Source: Amycolatopsis pithecellobii (lineage in GTDB: Bacteria; Actinomycetota; Actinomycetes; Mycobacteriales; Pseudonocardiaceae). Taken from it: DNA of 64,000 nucleotides. A program made the position numbers and the translations under genes. The stretch is from contig NZ_WMBA01000019.1 of assembly GCF_009707865.1 (NCBI RefSeq), positions 47,766 through 111,765 of the forward strand. The letters run 5' to 3'. This document shows, piece by piece, positions 44,777-54,000 of the stretch. Under the pieces are notes generated by a model, which saw only the letters and a program-made list of their open reading frames with translations, searched no databases and was not told where the DNA came from. The number at the start of each line of letters is the position of its first letter. Position 1 is the stretch's first letter.

Positions 44777-45604
44777 GTGACCGATGCATGGGAGTTCATC
44801 AGGCGAGCTCGCTCATTGTTGTTCGTTCCGGGGCATCGTCCTGATAGGTTTGCCAAGGCGGCCGACAGCGGTGCGGACGGAATAATCATTGACCTCGAAG
44901 ACGCTGTCGGTTTCGATTTAAAATCGTCGGCACGCGAAAACGTTCGTCAATGGTTTAGTTCAGGTCAAAACGCGATAATAAGAATCAACTCTGTTGACAC
45001 TCCCTGGTATGAAGACGATATCACGATGCTTGCCGACGATAAACGCGCGGTAATGTTGCCAAAGATCACAAGTGCTGAGCAAGTCATAAGTGTCCTGGCT
45101 CGACTGCCTCCCGGATCGTGCGTGGTGGCTCTACTGGAGACATCGTCGGGCGTCTTGGCTGCCCGTGAGATCTGCGCTGTTCCAGGGGTAGTACGGGCCG
45201 TATTTGGTAACGGGGACCTGGTTGGTTCGCTTGGGATTGAATACGAGGATCGAGCGGCACTGGACTATATTCGATCCGCTATCGCACTGGCATCGGATGC
45301 GGCTGGGATTTCACCACCGTTTGACGGTGGCTCAATGTCGCTTGCAGACGAGGACCTACTAATAAGCGACGCAAAGCACGCAATTTCGTTCGGTTATACG
45401 GGAAAGGTTTGTATTCATCCTTCGCAGGTCTCGATCGTAAATTCAATTTTCACCCCATCTCGCGAAAAGATTCAGTGGGCCCGCGATGTTGTGGCGGTGG
45501 AGGGGGACGGGTCGATAGCGGTGCTAAATGATAAGGTCATAGGTAGACCGATAATCAAACGAGCAAAGCGCTTATTGGCACAATGGGGATCAATTGTCAA
45601 ATAG
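44777..45604 (+). CDS. CitE/HpcH-HpaI family lyase, paralogue B
   Basis: 275 residues from the GTG at 44777 (GAAAGG upstream); an in-frame TTG at 44690 is a less likely start. It mirrors paralogue A: SLLFVPGHRPDRFAKAADSG, IDLEDAVGFD, IIRINSVDTPWYEDD, ALLETSSGVLAAREI, FGNGDLVGSLG, GYTGKVCIHPSQV and the same C-terminus (RAKRLLAQWG). The duplicated pair with the divergent member between them suggests expansion by gene duplication and specialisation. A 295-bp gap upstream may hold its own promoter. Confidence 0.82.
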   Translation: MTDAWEFIRRARSLLFVPGHRPDRFAKAADSGADGIIIDLEDAVGFDLKSSARENVRQWFSSGQNAIIRINSVDTPWYEDDITMLADDKRAVMLPKITSAEQVISVLARLPPGSCVVALLETSSGVLAAREICAVPGVVRAVFGNGDLVGSLGIEYEDRAALDYIRSAIALASDAAGISPPFDGGSMSLADEDLLISDAKHAISFGYTGKVCIHPSQVSIVNSIFTPSREKIQWARDVVAVEGDGSIAVLNDKVIGRPIIKRAKRLLAQWGSIVK

Positions 45605-47248
45605 TTTTCAGAAGGATTTTTGGGGCTGAGTTTCATGGATGCCGATCATCCGATTTTTGTGCGGGCAGTTCGGGGAGAAGTCCACGGCGACACCGCCGGC
45701 TGCTCGCGCGCGCTACTTTTCGCTGCCTCTAAGTTCTTCCGCCTCACAGATTCGACGAGTCGACCGGAGGCAGCAGTACGGACAAGACGATGGAGTGGCT
45801 GCTTGAAGTCATGGCGTATGTTCCCGTCAGGGAGCACCCGATCCGGGCGCACCTGGATATGGTTCAGTATTGCCTCGATTCACAGACACCTGAAACAACT
45901 GCGGAACTCCTGGCGAATGCCATTGACCGACTCCTTGTCTCGTCATCCCAGTCACGGGGAAGTGATATGGCAAGCGATGGAGCGTCGGTATCGCCATCCC
46001 CGCAAAAAAAGATCCGAATTGCCACTCATCGAACGACTCGCTGCACGAAATAGTCACTCACGCCGATCGTGAGATCCTATCCGATTTCTTCCTGACGACG
46101 ACAGATTTCATTCGCGACTTCGTCCGCGGTCTCACCGACCACTTCACCAAACAGTGTCGAAAAATCAATCCCAAGGAAACGCATAATCCGGGCGTAGCCC
46201 CAGGGCTGGGTTCTGGATACGACCGAGTGATGGTCCACCGACTCTTGGCGAGTATCGACCCGTTTGTCGGCGGTGAAACCGCCGACACCCTCGGTGCAAT
46301 CTTACGCTGGCCCAGAAGTCGGCAAGTCGAAGCTGCGATCGACTTGACCTGGCCCCTCGCCCGGAACTCCTCATCCCACGTGACGCCCCGAATATACGCG
46401 GCACTCGCTCGACAGGTACGAGAGTCAGCGCCCGCTACTCCGCCCTTCTAGCACCGCCTCAGGTCAGTATCGTCATCACCCCACTCGTCGCGGTGCGACT
46501 TCTCTGCTTCGACCGACTCTGTTCACAAGAGTCATGGATGCGCACAAGTAAGGAACTGCTCGTACCACTCGTGGCGAACCACGACCGAATGCTGACAGCC
46601 TGGCGGTCGTTCGCTTACTTGATACCGTCGAGGAAGCGAATCAAAATGAATTGTTTCTGGTTCTGCTGGAGTGGCACTCCTACCTGTGTGGACTTGTTAA
46701 CCAGCAGGCGTGGGGATTTTAAAGTATTCATCAACTCTGGCAACGAATAACACGCCATGACATTACCGAAATCAAGACGGGGTCACGAATGGTGTGCGTC
46801 GGAAATTTCGAACCATGACTATTATTGCGGCATTTGGGGTCCGGAAACAAACACGAGCTTTATAGGTGGCATTCTGGAATTTCGCTGCGCGTTTGCGTGA
46901 GCAGGCTCTGGGCAGCACGGAGGTCCCGAGTATCGGCGACCTGAGAGATAACGCTCCGTCGCTTGTATGACCTTTCGCCTATGCGTTGGTCGCATCATCG
47001 TGAGGGGCGGCGGTTGCCGCGGTAGATCTCCATGCGCAGACGTGCCCTTCGAAGCCGCCAAGACTTCTTCGCCCAGTCGAGGGCGAAACGGGCGCCTGGC
47101 CGTGCGAACTTGTTTATCAACGTGCGCCGCTCCATGTAGCAGGACGTCGATCGCCGTCTAGTTGGCGGGTCCACGGCTCTGGAACTGGTCGGCTCAGCGT
47201 CCAGTGCGGTGAGTTGTGGTCTCCAATCATGGAGAGGCTAAGCTGCCT
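45605..47248. other. Gene-poor stretch with probable decayed coding sequence
   Basis: No ORF here has a recognisable family. 45790-46053 (starting MEWLLEVMAYVPVREHPIR, with LDMVQYCLDSQTPETTAELL) and an overlapping frame that runs to 46451 without a start (LSDFFLTTTDFIRDFVRGLT, then GGETADTLGAILRWPRSRQV) look like two parts of one frameshifted gene. Bases 46452-47248 show only short, unconvincing frames. Composition is mixed and lower in GC than the flanks. Confidence 0.35.
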
Positions 47249-48214
47249 CTATAGAGTGGCGAGTGGTAGCGCTGCTATCAGCACTTCGCCGAGTGTCACC
47301 AGTGGAATCGTCTGCCGCCGCATGCTCCTCATTGTCGGCACGGCTCTTGTTCCGTTCATGAGCGGGCGTAGGGCTGCGCCGAGCACGATGAGGTGTGGGG
47401 CGAGGCTGATCAGCATTTTGATCGGGCCGTAATGCAGGCCCATCACTGTGCCTGCGATGACCAGCCCGGTCGTCATGATGGCGCAGGCCGTCGCTGTGGC
47501 GCGGGCAATGCCGTAGCGTACGGCGGCCGTCCTGGCGCCGGCTTCGCGGTCGGGTTGGTGATCGGGGACGGACCACCAGGCCGTGCGCCCGACCGTCAGG
47601 ATTCCGAGTCCGGCGAATGTCACCAGTGCGGTGGTTTCCAGTCCGGAATGGACTGAACTGTACGAGAGGAGGCTGGGCACTGTAGGGAGGCCGGCGGCGA
47701 AACATACTGCCCCGATAAAGCCGCGATGCTTGAGGCGAATCGGTTCTACGTTGTACAGCACATGCAGCAACACGATGACCGCTGCGCATACGACGGGTAG
47801 CCAATATCCGCTCGCGATCGTGGCGATGAGCGCGACGAGCAGCCCGGCCGACAGCTCGCCGACAGCCCAACATAGCGCTCCGCGGCGGCCGACCCTGCGC
47901 CCGGCGTGGGCCAGGTCCTTCTTGCCCGCATGGCGTTGGTCGGTGGCCAAGTCAACGGCAGTGTTGAGTACCAGTCCGCCGCATATCAAGAACAGGTTCG
48001 CGACGACGGCAGCCAGTGCGGGCACGCTGAGCAGTGCCCTGAAGTCGCCGATCCCGAAGGAGACGCCCCACACTGCATAGGCCAGATACATCAGGGGCAG
48101 CGGGCCCTGCAGGCGGTGAATGATCATGACGTCACGTAGGTGCAGTCCGGCGATTTCCAACACTCCGCTATCACCGCCCGTTACCGGGGAAGCTGTGAGC
48201 CGGCCTGGGTGCAC
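47249..48214 (-). CDS. UbiA-type membrane prenyltransferase
   Basis: 321 residues from a GTG (an internal ATG at 48127 would shorten it by 29). About eight hydrophobic helices. Both Asp-rich prenyl-diphosphate motifs are recognisable as D-x-x-x-D: NTAVDLATDQRHAGKKD after helix 2 and VPDHQPDREAGARTAAVRYG in the second half, where Mg-bound diphosphate normally sits. These enzymes attach prenyl chains to aromatic or other acceptors at the membrane. The acceptor is unknown. No quinone-biosynthesis neighbours are present, so a specialised product is possible. It is divergent from the XRE regulator. Confidence 0.75.
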   Translation of the reverse strand: MHPGRLTASPVTGGDSGVLEIAGLHLRDVMIIHRLQGPLPLMYLAYAVWGVSFGIGDFRALLSVPALAAVVANLFLICGGLVLNTAVDLATDQRHAGKKDLAHAGRRVGRRGALCWAVGELSAGLLVALIATIASGYWLPVVCAAVIVLLHVLYNVEPIRLKHRGFIGAVCFAAGLPTVPSLLSYSSVHSGLETTALVTFAGLGILTVGRTAWWSVPDHQPDREAGARTAAVRYGIARATATACAIMTTGLVIAGTVMGLHYGPIKMLISLAPHLIVLGAALRPLMNGTRAVPTMRSMRRQTIPLVTLGEVLIAALPLATL

Positions 48215-48371
48215 GCAAGACGGTGGCCGCGCGCCGCGCGGCCGGGTCGAGGTGCACTACCGAAAAAGTTACGTTCCAGTTAGTTTGAGTAGACGCAGCA
48301 TGACGAGGTCCACCAGAAAAGTCAACCAGATCGTAATTTTCCCAGGCTTGATGGAAGGCGGCCAGGAGATC

Positions 48372-49043
48372 ATGAGCGACGACGCGCGGCACGCTGACGA
48401 TCCACCGCCGAGGACGCGTGGCGAGAAGATCGTGTGGATGCTGGCGCGCAAGCTGCGTCCGTATGAGGATTCAGCCGTCTTGCAAGATCCGAAGCGGAAA
48501 CGCAAGCGGAAGCCATACCGGCAGAAGGATCTTGCGGCTGCGATCGGCGTATCGGCCGTCTACATCAATACCATCATCAAGAACCCCGACCGGCGTGTCA
48601 GCTTTGATGTGATGAGTGACATCAGTGCTTGGCTGGGTGTTACCTCGGACGTGTTCTCCGACCGATATGTGTGGGATGAAGCGGAAGTCCTGTGTCAGCT
48701 GAACGGGACCGGTCCGGCCAAGGCAGAGTCCACTGCTGTGGCGCTGTCTCTTCGTGAGTTGGGCGAGGACACACCGCACGCCGGGGAAGAGGACTTCCAG
48801 ATCCGGGCCGCTCGGGCGATAAGGGAAATGGACCCTGCCACGTTGGAGAAGCTGCGCCCCATTGTGGCCTCGCTGATTGAGTTGTGCGACCGGCCCGACT
48901 TGTTGGCGCAGTTCGGCGAAGTGACGGTTTTCACTGTGAATCGCGGATCGCACAGCGCCGAGGAGAACTCGGGGAACGCGTCCGCCGAGTCCAAACCCAG
49001 TCCCTCCGAATTCAGTAAGGCACGGCCAGAGGAGGATCGCTGA
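48372..49043 (+). CDS. XRE-type helix-turn-helix regulator
   Basis: 223 residues from the ATG at 48372 (CAGGAG upstream). After a basic linker (DPKRKRKRKPYRQ) the helix-turn-helix reads KDLAAAIGVSAVYINTIIKN, then RRVSFDVMSDISAWLGV. The second half is acidic and helical (DEAEVLCQLNG, AARAIREMDPATLEKLRPIV), with no known ligand domain. It is followed two bases later by a 28-codon ORF with a strong ribosome site, and divergent to the UbiA gene. Regulation of one of these neighbours is likely but not shown. Confidence 0.75.
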   Translation: MSDDARHADDPPPRTRGEKIVWMLARKLRPYEDSAVLQDPKRKRKRKPYRQKDLAAAIGVSAVYINTIIKNPDRRVSFDVMSDISAWLGVTSDVFSDRYVWDEAEVLCQLNGTGPAKAESTAVALSLRELGEDTPHAGEEDFQIRAARAIREMDPATLEKLRPIVASLIELCDRPDLLAQFGEVTVFTVNRGSHSAEENSGNASAESKPSPSEFSKARPEEDR

Positions 49044-49044
49044 T

Positions 49045-49131
49045 ATGCCTGGCTATTGGCCAGTCGTGAACACCAATCCGCACTTCTCCTGCACGCGGGT
49101 GGCCTGCAACAACGCAGCGCTGGGTACTTGA
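49045..49131 (+). CDS. Possible 28-residue peptide gene
   Basis: ATG at 49045 follows the XRE stop by one base, with GGAGG 10 bases upstream. It encodes a peptide beginning MPGYWPVVNTNPHF and ending SCTRVACNNAALGT, with two cysteines and no charged residue other than one Arg and one His. Too short for codon statistics. Its strong ribosome site, coupling to a regulator and nearness to a methyltransferase and a prenyltransferase make a signal peptide or modified-peptide precursor conceivable. Chance remains possible. Confidence 0.35.
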   Translation: MPGYWPVVNTNPHFSCTRVACNNAALGT

Positions 49132-49175
49132 GGCATGCCGCGCACCGGCTTTTCATCCGCACCGTCGCTGGTGGG

Positions 49176-49835
49176 TTAGTGTTTGCGGGCGAGGCCGGCG
49201 TGGACCTCGGCGAGGTGGGGGTTGCGGTCGATGGGTTCGGTGTCCGGGCGCCACAGTGGCACTGGCAGGAGGCCGGGTTCGATCATGTCGAGGTCGTCGT
49301 TCTGGCTGAAATGTGAGATGCCGAGGTAACTGCCGGGCGCCAACGCCGCGATATAGGAACCCACGATCCTTTCCGGGTCGTCGCCCTCAGGCAGATGCAG
49401 CAGCGTCTCGATCAACAGCATCGCGACCGGCTCACGCAGATCGAGTAAGTGCTGGGTCTCGGGAGCGTCGAGTACATCCGCGGGCTGTCGGATGTCGGCC
49501 GCCAGGTAGGCGGTATTCGGATCGTCGGCGAGTAGCTGTCGCGCCTGACCGGCGAGGCTGGTATCGATGTCGACGTAGACGACCCTTGCGTCGGGGTTGA
49601 CCTGCTGGGCGATCTGATGCACGTGACCATCGGCCGGGACACCTGAACCCAGGTCCAGGAACTGGGTGATGCCCTGCTGGGCCAGGTAGCGAACCATGCG
49701 GGCGAGCAACTGCCGCTGGGCGCGGACGAGGAACGGCACATGTGGCGCGCAGACCAGGATGTGCTCCCCGATGTCGATGTGTTCCGAGGTGTGGTGTACG
49801 CCTCCCCCACCGATTGGTCGTTGATCTCCAGCCAC
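49176..49835 (-). CDS. DUF574/SAV2177-type SAM-dependent methyltransferase
   Basis: 219 residues. The S-adenosylmethionine site is visible: FLDLGSGVPADGHVHQIAQQ, then RVVYVDIDTSLAGQARQLL and LAADIRQPADVL. GSYLGISHFSQND is the strand-5 region of this actinobacterial family. The N-terminal YDYYLGGK-like motif common to the family is missing; the protein instead begins PIGGGGVHHTSEHIDIGEHI and is about 50 residues shorter than usual. It could be a trimmed or decayed copy. It converges on the XRE/peptide pair. Substrate unknown. Confidence 0.7.
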   Translation of the reverse strand: MAGDQRPIGGGGVHHTSEHIDIGEHILVCAPHVPFLVRAQRQLLARMVRYLAQQGITQFLDLGSGVPADGHVHQIAQQVNPDARVVYVDIDTSLAGQARQLLADDPNTAYLAADIRQPADVLDAPETQHLLDLREPVAMLLIETLLHLPEGDDPERIVGSYIAALAPGSYLGISHFSQNDDLDMIEPGLLPVPLWRPDTEPIDRNPHLAEVHAGLARKH

Positions 49836-49944
49836 GGAGGTCAGCGAGTCTACTCGATGTGCAAACGCCAGCCTCAGTATTGATTACCGTTCGTCACAGG
49901 GTGATGGCTTGGCGTTCAATGAAAGGCCACGGGCTCTATGGCCG

Positions 49945-49997
49945 CGAACCCTGGACCCAAGGATCAAAAGCCCGCGGGCTCGATCGCGGTGATCTTG
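49945..49997 (+). repeat. Decayed tRNA-Lys 3'-half repeat, copy A (candidate attachment site)
   Basis: The first 29 bases (49945-49973, CGAACCCTGGACCCAAGGAT then CAAAAGCCC) match 60490-60518 at 28 positions, and GGTGATCTTG recurs at the same 43-base offset in both. Read on the minus strand it is the anticodon-loop to T-loop region of a lysine tRNA, but the outer T-stem and acceptor are mostly lost. It lies in a 384-bp gap without genes. Together with copy B it brackets 10.5 kb. Confidence 0.65.
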
Positions 49998-50219
49998 AAA
50001 CGGGCCTCGATTTGCAGAGGACCGGAGCGCCCCTCTGCCTAGTCACCCCCACGGCATAGGCCAGTGACCCTTCACCCGAGTCGTACTGCTTCTTCCGACA
50101 GCCTCGGTGCCGGGTCCCGCCCCTGTGGCCATGGGTGGCTCTCGCAGGGTGTGGTTGGCACCACATCGAAGGCCTAGCGTCCGTGGGTCGAGGCCTATCG
50201 GAAGGGCGGAATGCGACAC

Positions 50220-51614
50220 ATGAGTAAGACCCTCTTGAAGGGCGGGGCGATCCTCAGCATGGATCCCGCAATCGGCACACTGCGTCGAGGCGACCTTCTC
50301 ATCGAAGGTCAGCGCATCGTGGACATCCAGAACGTCATCGACGCCGACGACTGCGACGTGGTCGACGCTTCAGGGATCGTCGTCATGCCCGGGTTGATCG
50401 ACGCCCACCGCCACCTCTGGTACGCAGGAATACGCGGCGCCAACATGGACTCGACGCTCGTGGACATCGGTGCCGCACACTGGGGGCAGCTGGGACCTGC
50501 TTTCACGCCAGACGACGTCTACGCATTTACCCGCGCGGGCATTGCGGACTGCCTCGACAACGGCATCACCACGGTCTTCGACTGGTGCCACGTCATCAAC
50601 TCGCCGGCCCACGCCGAAGCTGCAATCAGCGCTCACCAGAGCATGGGGATGCGAGCCATCTTCGGCTACGGCGGCTCGATGCTGACCAAGGTGCAGGAGA
50701 TGGAAGGTGAAGGCGTCGCCAGCCAATGGGACCACGCCGCCGAGCTTGCGCGACGCGGGCTCGACGAGGACGCCGGCAGATTGACTCTCGCTCTCGCGCT
50801 GCCAGGCCTGGACTACGCGTCGCTGGAGGACACGATCCGTGATGTGAACACAGCACGCGAGCTCGGTCTGTCCATGAGCTTCCACGTCGGCGGTCCGGAG
50901 GGGGCGCCGCCGAAGGAATCCATTCGAGGCCTGGCGGAAGCGGGACTCCTCGGCCCCGACATGAGCTTCGTCCACTGTTGCGACACCACGGTCGAGGAGA
51001 TCGAGCTCGCGGTGGCCGCGGGAGCGCACCTGATGAGCTGCCCCGCCGGCGACACGGCCCTCGGCATCGGATCGACTCCGACTCCGAGGATGCGCAGACA
51101 TGGTGCGCGTCCAGTCTTCAGCACCGATTCGGTGCTGGCGACGTCTGGTGACCTGTTCGAGGGAGCGCGAATAGGTCTGCTGCTGGACCGATACGAGGAC
51201 GCACTGAAGACGTTCGCGGGGGGAACGCCGGTCGGGACCCATGAGTCCCAGGAGGGGCGGATGACAGCACGCCAAGCACTCGAGGCGATCACGAGCGCGG
51301 CGGCGGCGTGCTGCTGGCTCGACGACGAGGTGGGCACCCTCGCTCCCGGGAAGCAGGCTGACATCATCCTCCTCCGCACGACGGACCTGAACCTCTGGCC
51401 GCTGTCCAACCTGGAATCGGCGCTGCTGGCCGGCGCGCGCGGCAGCAACGTCGACACCGTGTTCGTCGCAGGCGAGGTCGTGAAGCGTGGCGGGACGCTC
51501 GTCGGCGTTGATGTCGACGCGATCCGAGACGATCTGGTCGTCGCGCGCGACCGACTGTACGCCGCGTGCGATTTCGATGACATCAATCCGAAGCCGTTGA
51601 AGGAGAACGCGTGA
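50220..51614 (+). CDS. Amidohydrolase (ATZ/TRZ and cytosine-deaminase-like)
   Basis: 464 residues from the ATG at 50220; an ATG at 50211 is too close to the ribosome site (AAGGGCGG). TIM-barrel amidohydrolase: LIEGQRIVDIQNVI, PGLIDAHRHLWYAG with the His-x-His metal pair, SMSFHVGGPEG (His), FVHCCDTTVEEIELA (His), and FSTDSVLATSGDLFEG with the catalytic Asp. C-terminal ALEAITSAAAACCWLDDEVG and LAPGKQADIILLR are typical. Members deaminate or dechlorinate triazines, guanine and related rings, so a xenobiotic or nucleobase-like substrate is likely. Translation is coupled to the CocE hydrolase that follows (GTGATGA). Confidence 0.85.
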   Translation: MSKTLLKGGAILSMDPAIGTLRRGDLLIEGQRIVDIQNVIDADDCDVVDASGIVVMPGLIDAHRHLWYAGIRGANMDSTLVDIGAAHWGQLGPAFTPDDVYAFTRAGIADCLDNGITTVFDWCHVINSPAHAEAAISAHQSMGMRAIFGYGGSMLTKVQEMEGEGVASQWDHAAELARRGLDEDAGRLTLALALPGLDYASLEDTIRDVNTARELGLSMSFHVGGPEGAPPKESIRGLAEAGLLGPDMSFVHCCDTTVEEIELAVAAGAHLMSCPAGDTALGIGSTPTPRMRRHGARPVFSTDSVLATSGDLFEGARIGLLLDRYEDALKTFAGGTPVGTHESQEGRMTARQALEAITSAAAACCWLDDEVGTLAPGKQADIILLRTTDLNLWPLSNLESALLAGARGSNVDTVFVAGEVVKRGGTLVGVDVDAIRDDLVVARDRLYAACDFDDINPKPLKENA

Positions 51615-53359
51615 TGACCGAACAATCACAGGTCTTGGACGGCATGATCGTCGAGCTCGACGTGCCCATCACGGTGGACGATGGCACCGTCTTGCGAGCC
51701 GACGTGTTCCGGCCGGTCGCAGATGGTCAGTACCCGGTTCTTTTGAGCTATGGGCCGTACGCGAAGGACCTGCACTTCGAGGACGGCTACCCCGACGCGT
51801 GGCGCATGATGTGCGAGCAGCACCCGGATGTCCCGGCTGGATCGACCAACAAGTACCAAGCGTGGGAGGTCGCCGACCCTGAGAAGTGGGTGTCTCAGGA
51901 CTACGTTTGCATCCGGGTCGACTCGCGAGGCGCGGGACAGTCCCCGGGCGTCATCGAGTCGTTCTCGCCCCGCGAGGTCAAGGACGCCTACGACTGCATC
52001 GAGTGGGCCGGCGTGCAGCCATGGTCGTCCGGCAAGGTCGCGATGAGTGGTATCTCCTACTACGCGGTCATGCAGTGGCGGGTCGCTGCGCTGCAACCCC
52101 CGCATCTTGCGGCGATCGTCGTGTGGGAGGGCATGTACGACTTGTACCGCGAGGCCGCATGCCACGGTGGAATTCGCAGCACTTTCGTGAGTGGGTGGTA
52201 CCCGAATCAGGTGTCGACCGTCCAGCATGGCTTGGGCGACCGAGCCCGCAAAGGCCGTCTGAAGGGACGGTCCGTGGCAGGTGACGAGACCTTCACGGAC
52301 GAGCGGCTCGCTGCGAACAAGGTCGACTTCGACCAAGAGCTCGTCCGGCGTCCTTACGACGACGATTTCTTCGCCGACCGTCGAGCCGACCTGAGCAAGG
52401 TGACTGTTCCTCTTCTCTCGGGTGCCAACTGGGGAGGTCACGGCCTTCACCTACGCGGCAACGTGGAGGCGTACCTCGGAGCCGCATCCGAGAACAAGTG
52501 GCTCGAGCTGCACGGCCTGGAGCACTGGGTGCACTACTACACGGACTACGGACGAGAGCTTCAGCTTCAGTTCCTTGACCACTTCCTCAAGGGGAAGGAC
52601 AACGGTTGGGATGAGCGTCCTCCAGTCCTCATGAATGTTCGCCACCCGGACGAGACCTTTGTCTTCCGCGAGGAACACGAGTGGCCGCTCGCTCGCACGG
52701 AGTGGACCGAGCTGTATCTCGACGCCTCGGACCTGACTCTGCGATCGGACCCACCCACCACCGACGCGCACGTCACTTACCAAGCCATGAAGGAAGGAGT
52801 GTCCTTCACGACTGTGCTGTCCGAAGCGACTGAGATCACCGGTCCTGCCAGTGCCTCCCTGCGAATCTCGTCCGAGACGGAGGACGCAGACCTCTTCCTC
52901 GTCCTCCAGGTGTTCGATCCTCTGGGCAAGGAAGTCGCGTTCACCGGCGCTGTCCAGACTCACACGCCCGTCGCACATGGCTGGCTTCGAGCATCGCATC
53001 GCAGCCTGGACGCGGAGCGTTCATTGCCTTGGCGTCCTTTCCATCCTCACGACAAGTCCGAGCCGCTAGTCCCGGGGCAGGAGTACGACGTGGAGGTCGA
53101 AATCTGGCCGACGTCAATCGTGATCCCGCCAGGATTCACCCTGGCCCTGACCGTGCAAGGACACGACTACGAGCCACCTGGACATGTCCCTGACACGAAA
53201 GCGCAGTGGGCCTCCATGCGAGGTGTCGGTCCTTTCAAGCACAACGATCCGCACGACCGTCCCGAGGAGATCTTCGGCGGCACCGTGACCCTGCACACCG
53301 GCGGCGAGAATGCGCCGCGCGTCCTGCTGCCCGTCATCCCCGAGAGCAAGGAGTCCTGA
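51614..53359 (+). CDS. CocE/NonD-family serine hydrolase (S15 type)
   Basis: 581 residues from the ATG overlapping the upstream stop by one base; a GTG three bases earlier is possible. Nucleophile elbow SGISYYAV in the G-x-S-Y-x motif, preceded by IRVDSRGAGQSPG; jelly-roll C-terminus ASASLRISSETEDADLFLVL and PPGFTLALTVQGHDYE. The His of the triad is likely in LHGLEHWVHYY. It shares an operon with the amidohydrolase, which suggests sequential hydrolysis of one compound. It resembles the hydrolase at 56.0 kb in its GHAD-type linkers and C-terminal motifs. Confidence 0.85.
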   Translation: MTEQSQVLDGMIVELDVPITVDDGTVLRADVFRPVADGQYPVLLSYGPYAKDLHFEDGYPDAWRMMCEQHPDVPAGSTNKYQAWEVADPEKWVSQDYVCIRVDSRGAGQSPGVIESFSPREVKDAYDCIEWAGVQPWSSGKVAMSGISYYAVMQWRVAALQPPHLAAIVVWEGMYDLYREAACHGGIRSTFVSGWYPNQVSTVQHGLGDRARKGRLKGRSVAGDETFTDERLAANKVDFDQELVRRPYDDDFFADRRADLSKVTVPLLSGANWGGHGLHLRGNVEAYLGAASENKWLELHGLEHWVHYYTDYGRELQLQFLDHFLKGKDNGWDERPPVLMNVRHPDETFVFREEHEWPLARTEWTELYLDASDLTLRSDPPTTDAHVTYQAMKEGVSFTTVLSEATEITGPASASLRISSETEDADLFLVLQVFDPLGKEVAFTGAVQTHTPVAHGWLRASHRSLDAERSLPWRPFHPHDKSEPLVPGQEYDVEVEIWPTSIVIPPGFTLALTVQGHDYEPPGHVPDTKAQWASMRGVGPFKHNDPHDRPEEIFGGTVTLHTGGENAPRVLLPVIPESKES

Positions 53360-53464
53360 CGCGACGCTCACAGTTGAGTCGGTCATTTTCGAGGCTCGTC
53401 TCGCGAGAGGTGATCGCGGACTCGGTGGAGCTGGTCGTCCACGCAGAGGGACTCGGACGGTTTC

Positions 53465-53640
53465 GTGATGACCGACCTCGACGGCGTGGGTGGTATCCCG
53501 ATGGTCATGAAGGCCCTGCTCGACGAGGGCCTCCTGGACGGCGACGCGCTGACGGTCACCGGAAAGACCGTCACGGAGAATCTTGAGGTGGTACCCCAAC
53601 CGGACGGGGCCGTCCTCAAGGGTCGCCGGTACCGACGTGG
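53465..53640 (+). pseudogene. Dihydroxy-acid dehydratase (IlvD) fragment
   Basis: [20 protein letters not shown], then [19 protein letters not shown] matches the conserved middle of IlvD/Edd dehydratases. Nothing of the iron-sulfur region before it or the rest after it is present, and the frame runs into an integrase fragment. Just 5' the sequence (GRF before a frame break) resembles the preceding IlvD residues. A dead fragment. Confidence 0.7.
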
Positions 53641-53779
53641 CGGTGTTCAGCGGACCTGCGACGGGTGTGGACTGGCGACCGCGTCACCGGTGGCGCGTCA
53701 CCGGCCGCACCCCGGGCGCGGTCTGGCTCTGGACTGCAAGCAAACCCGCCAGCCGCCGCGACGTTCCAGCCGCCGAAGA

Positions 53780-53887
53780 CGGCTGCACGATCTCCGCCAC
53801 GACGCCGCCTCCCTATCCCTGGCCGCGGGCAACGACGTCGAAAACGCCCAGGTGGGCGCCTTCACAACCAGGTCGCACCAGGTCTGA
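53780..53887 (+). pseudogene. Tyrosine recombinase (integrase) C-terminal fragment
   Basis: [20 protein letters not shown] carries the His-x-x-Arg box (HDLRH) of tyrosine recombinases and continues briefly before a stop. The catalytic domain before it and the terminal Tyr are missing or frame-shifted. It lies inside the segment bracketed by tRNA-Lys repeats and may be the element's own dead integrase. Confidence 0.6.
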
Positions 53888-54000
53888 CCTGCGCAAACAG
53901 TGCCCGGATACCCCGCCCCCGGTAGCCAGTGGTGTCTCCTGATGGGCTCTATTGCCCACGCGCTGCTCAAACGGAGATCAAGAAGCGACCCGCCTAAGGC

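Noticed and set aside
45620..46072. 150-codon ORF after the third CitE-like gene
   Set aside because: Arg/Ser-rich, no motif, and a competing frame looks more protein-like; kept only as possible decayed sequence.
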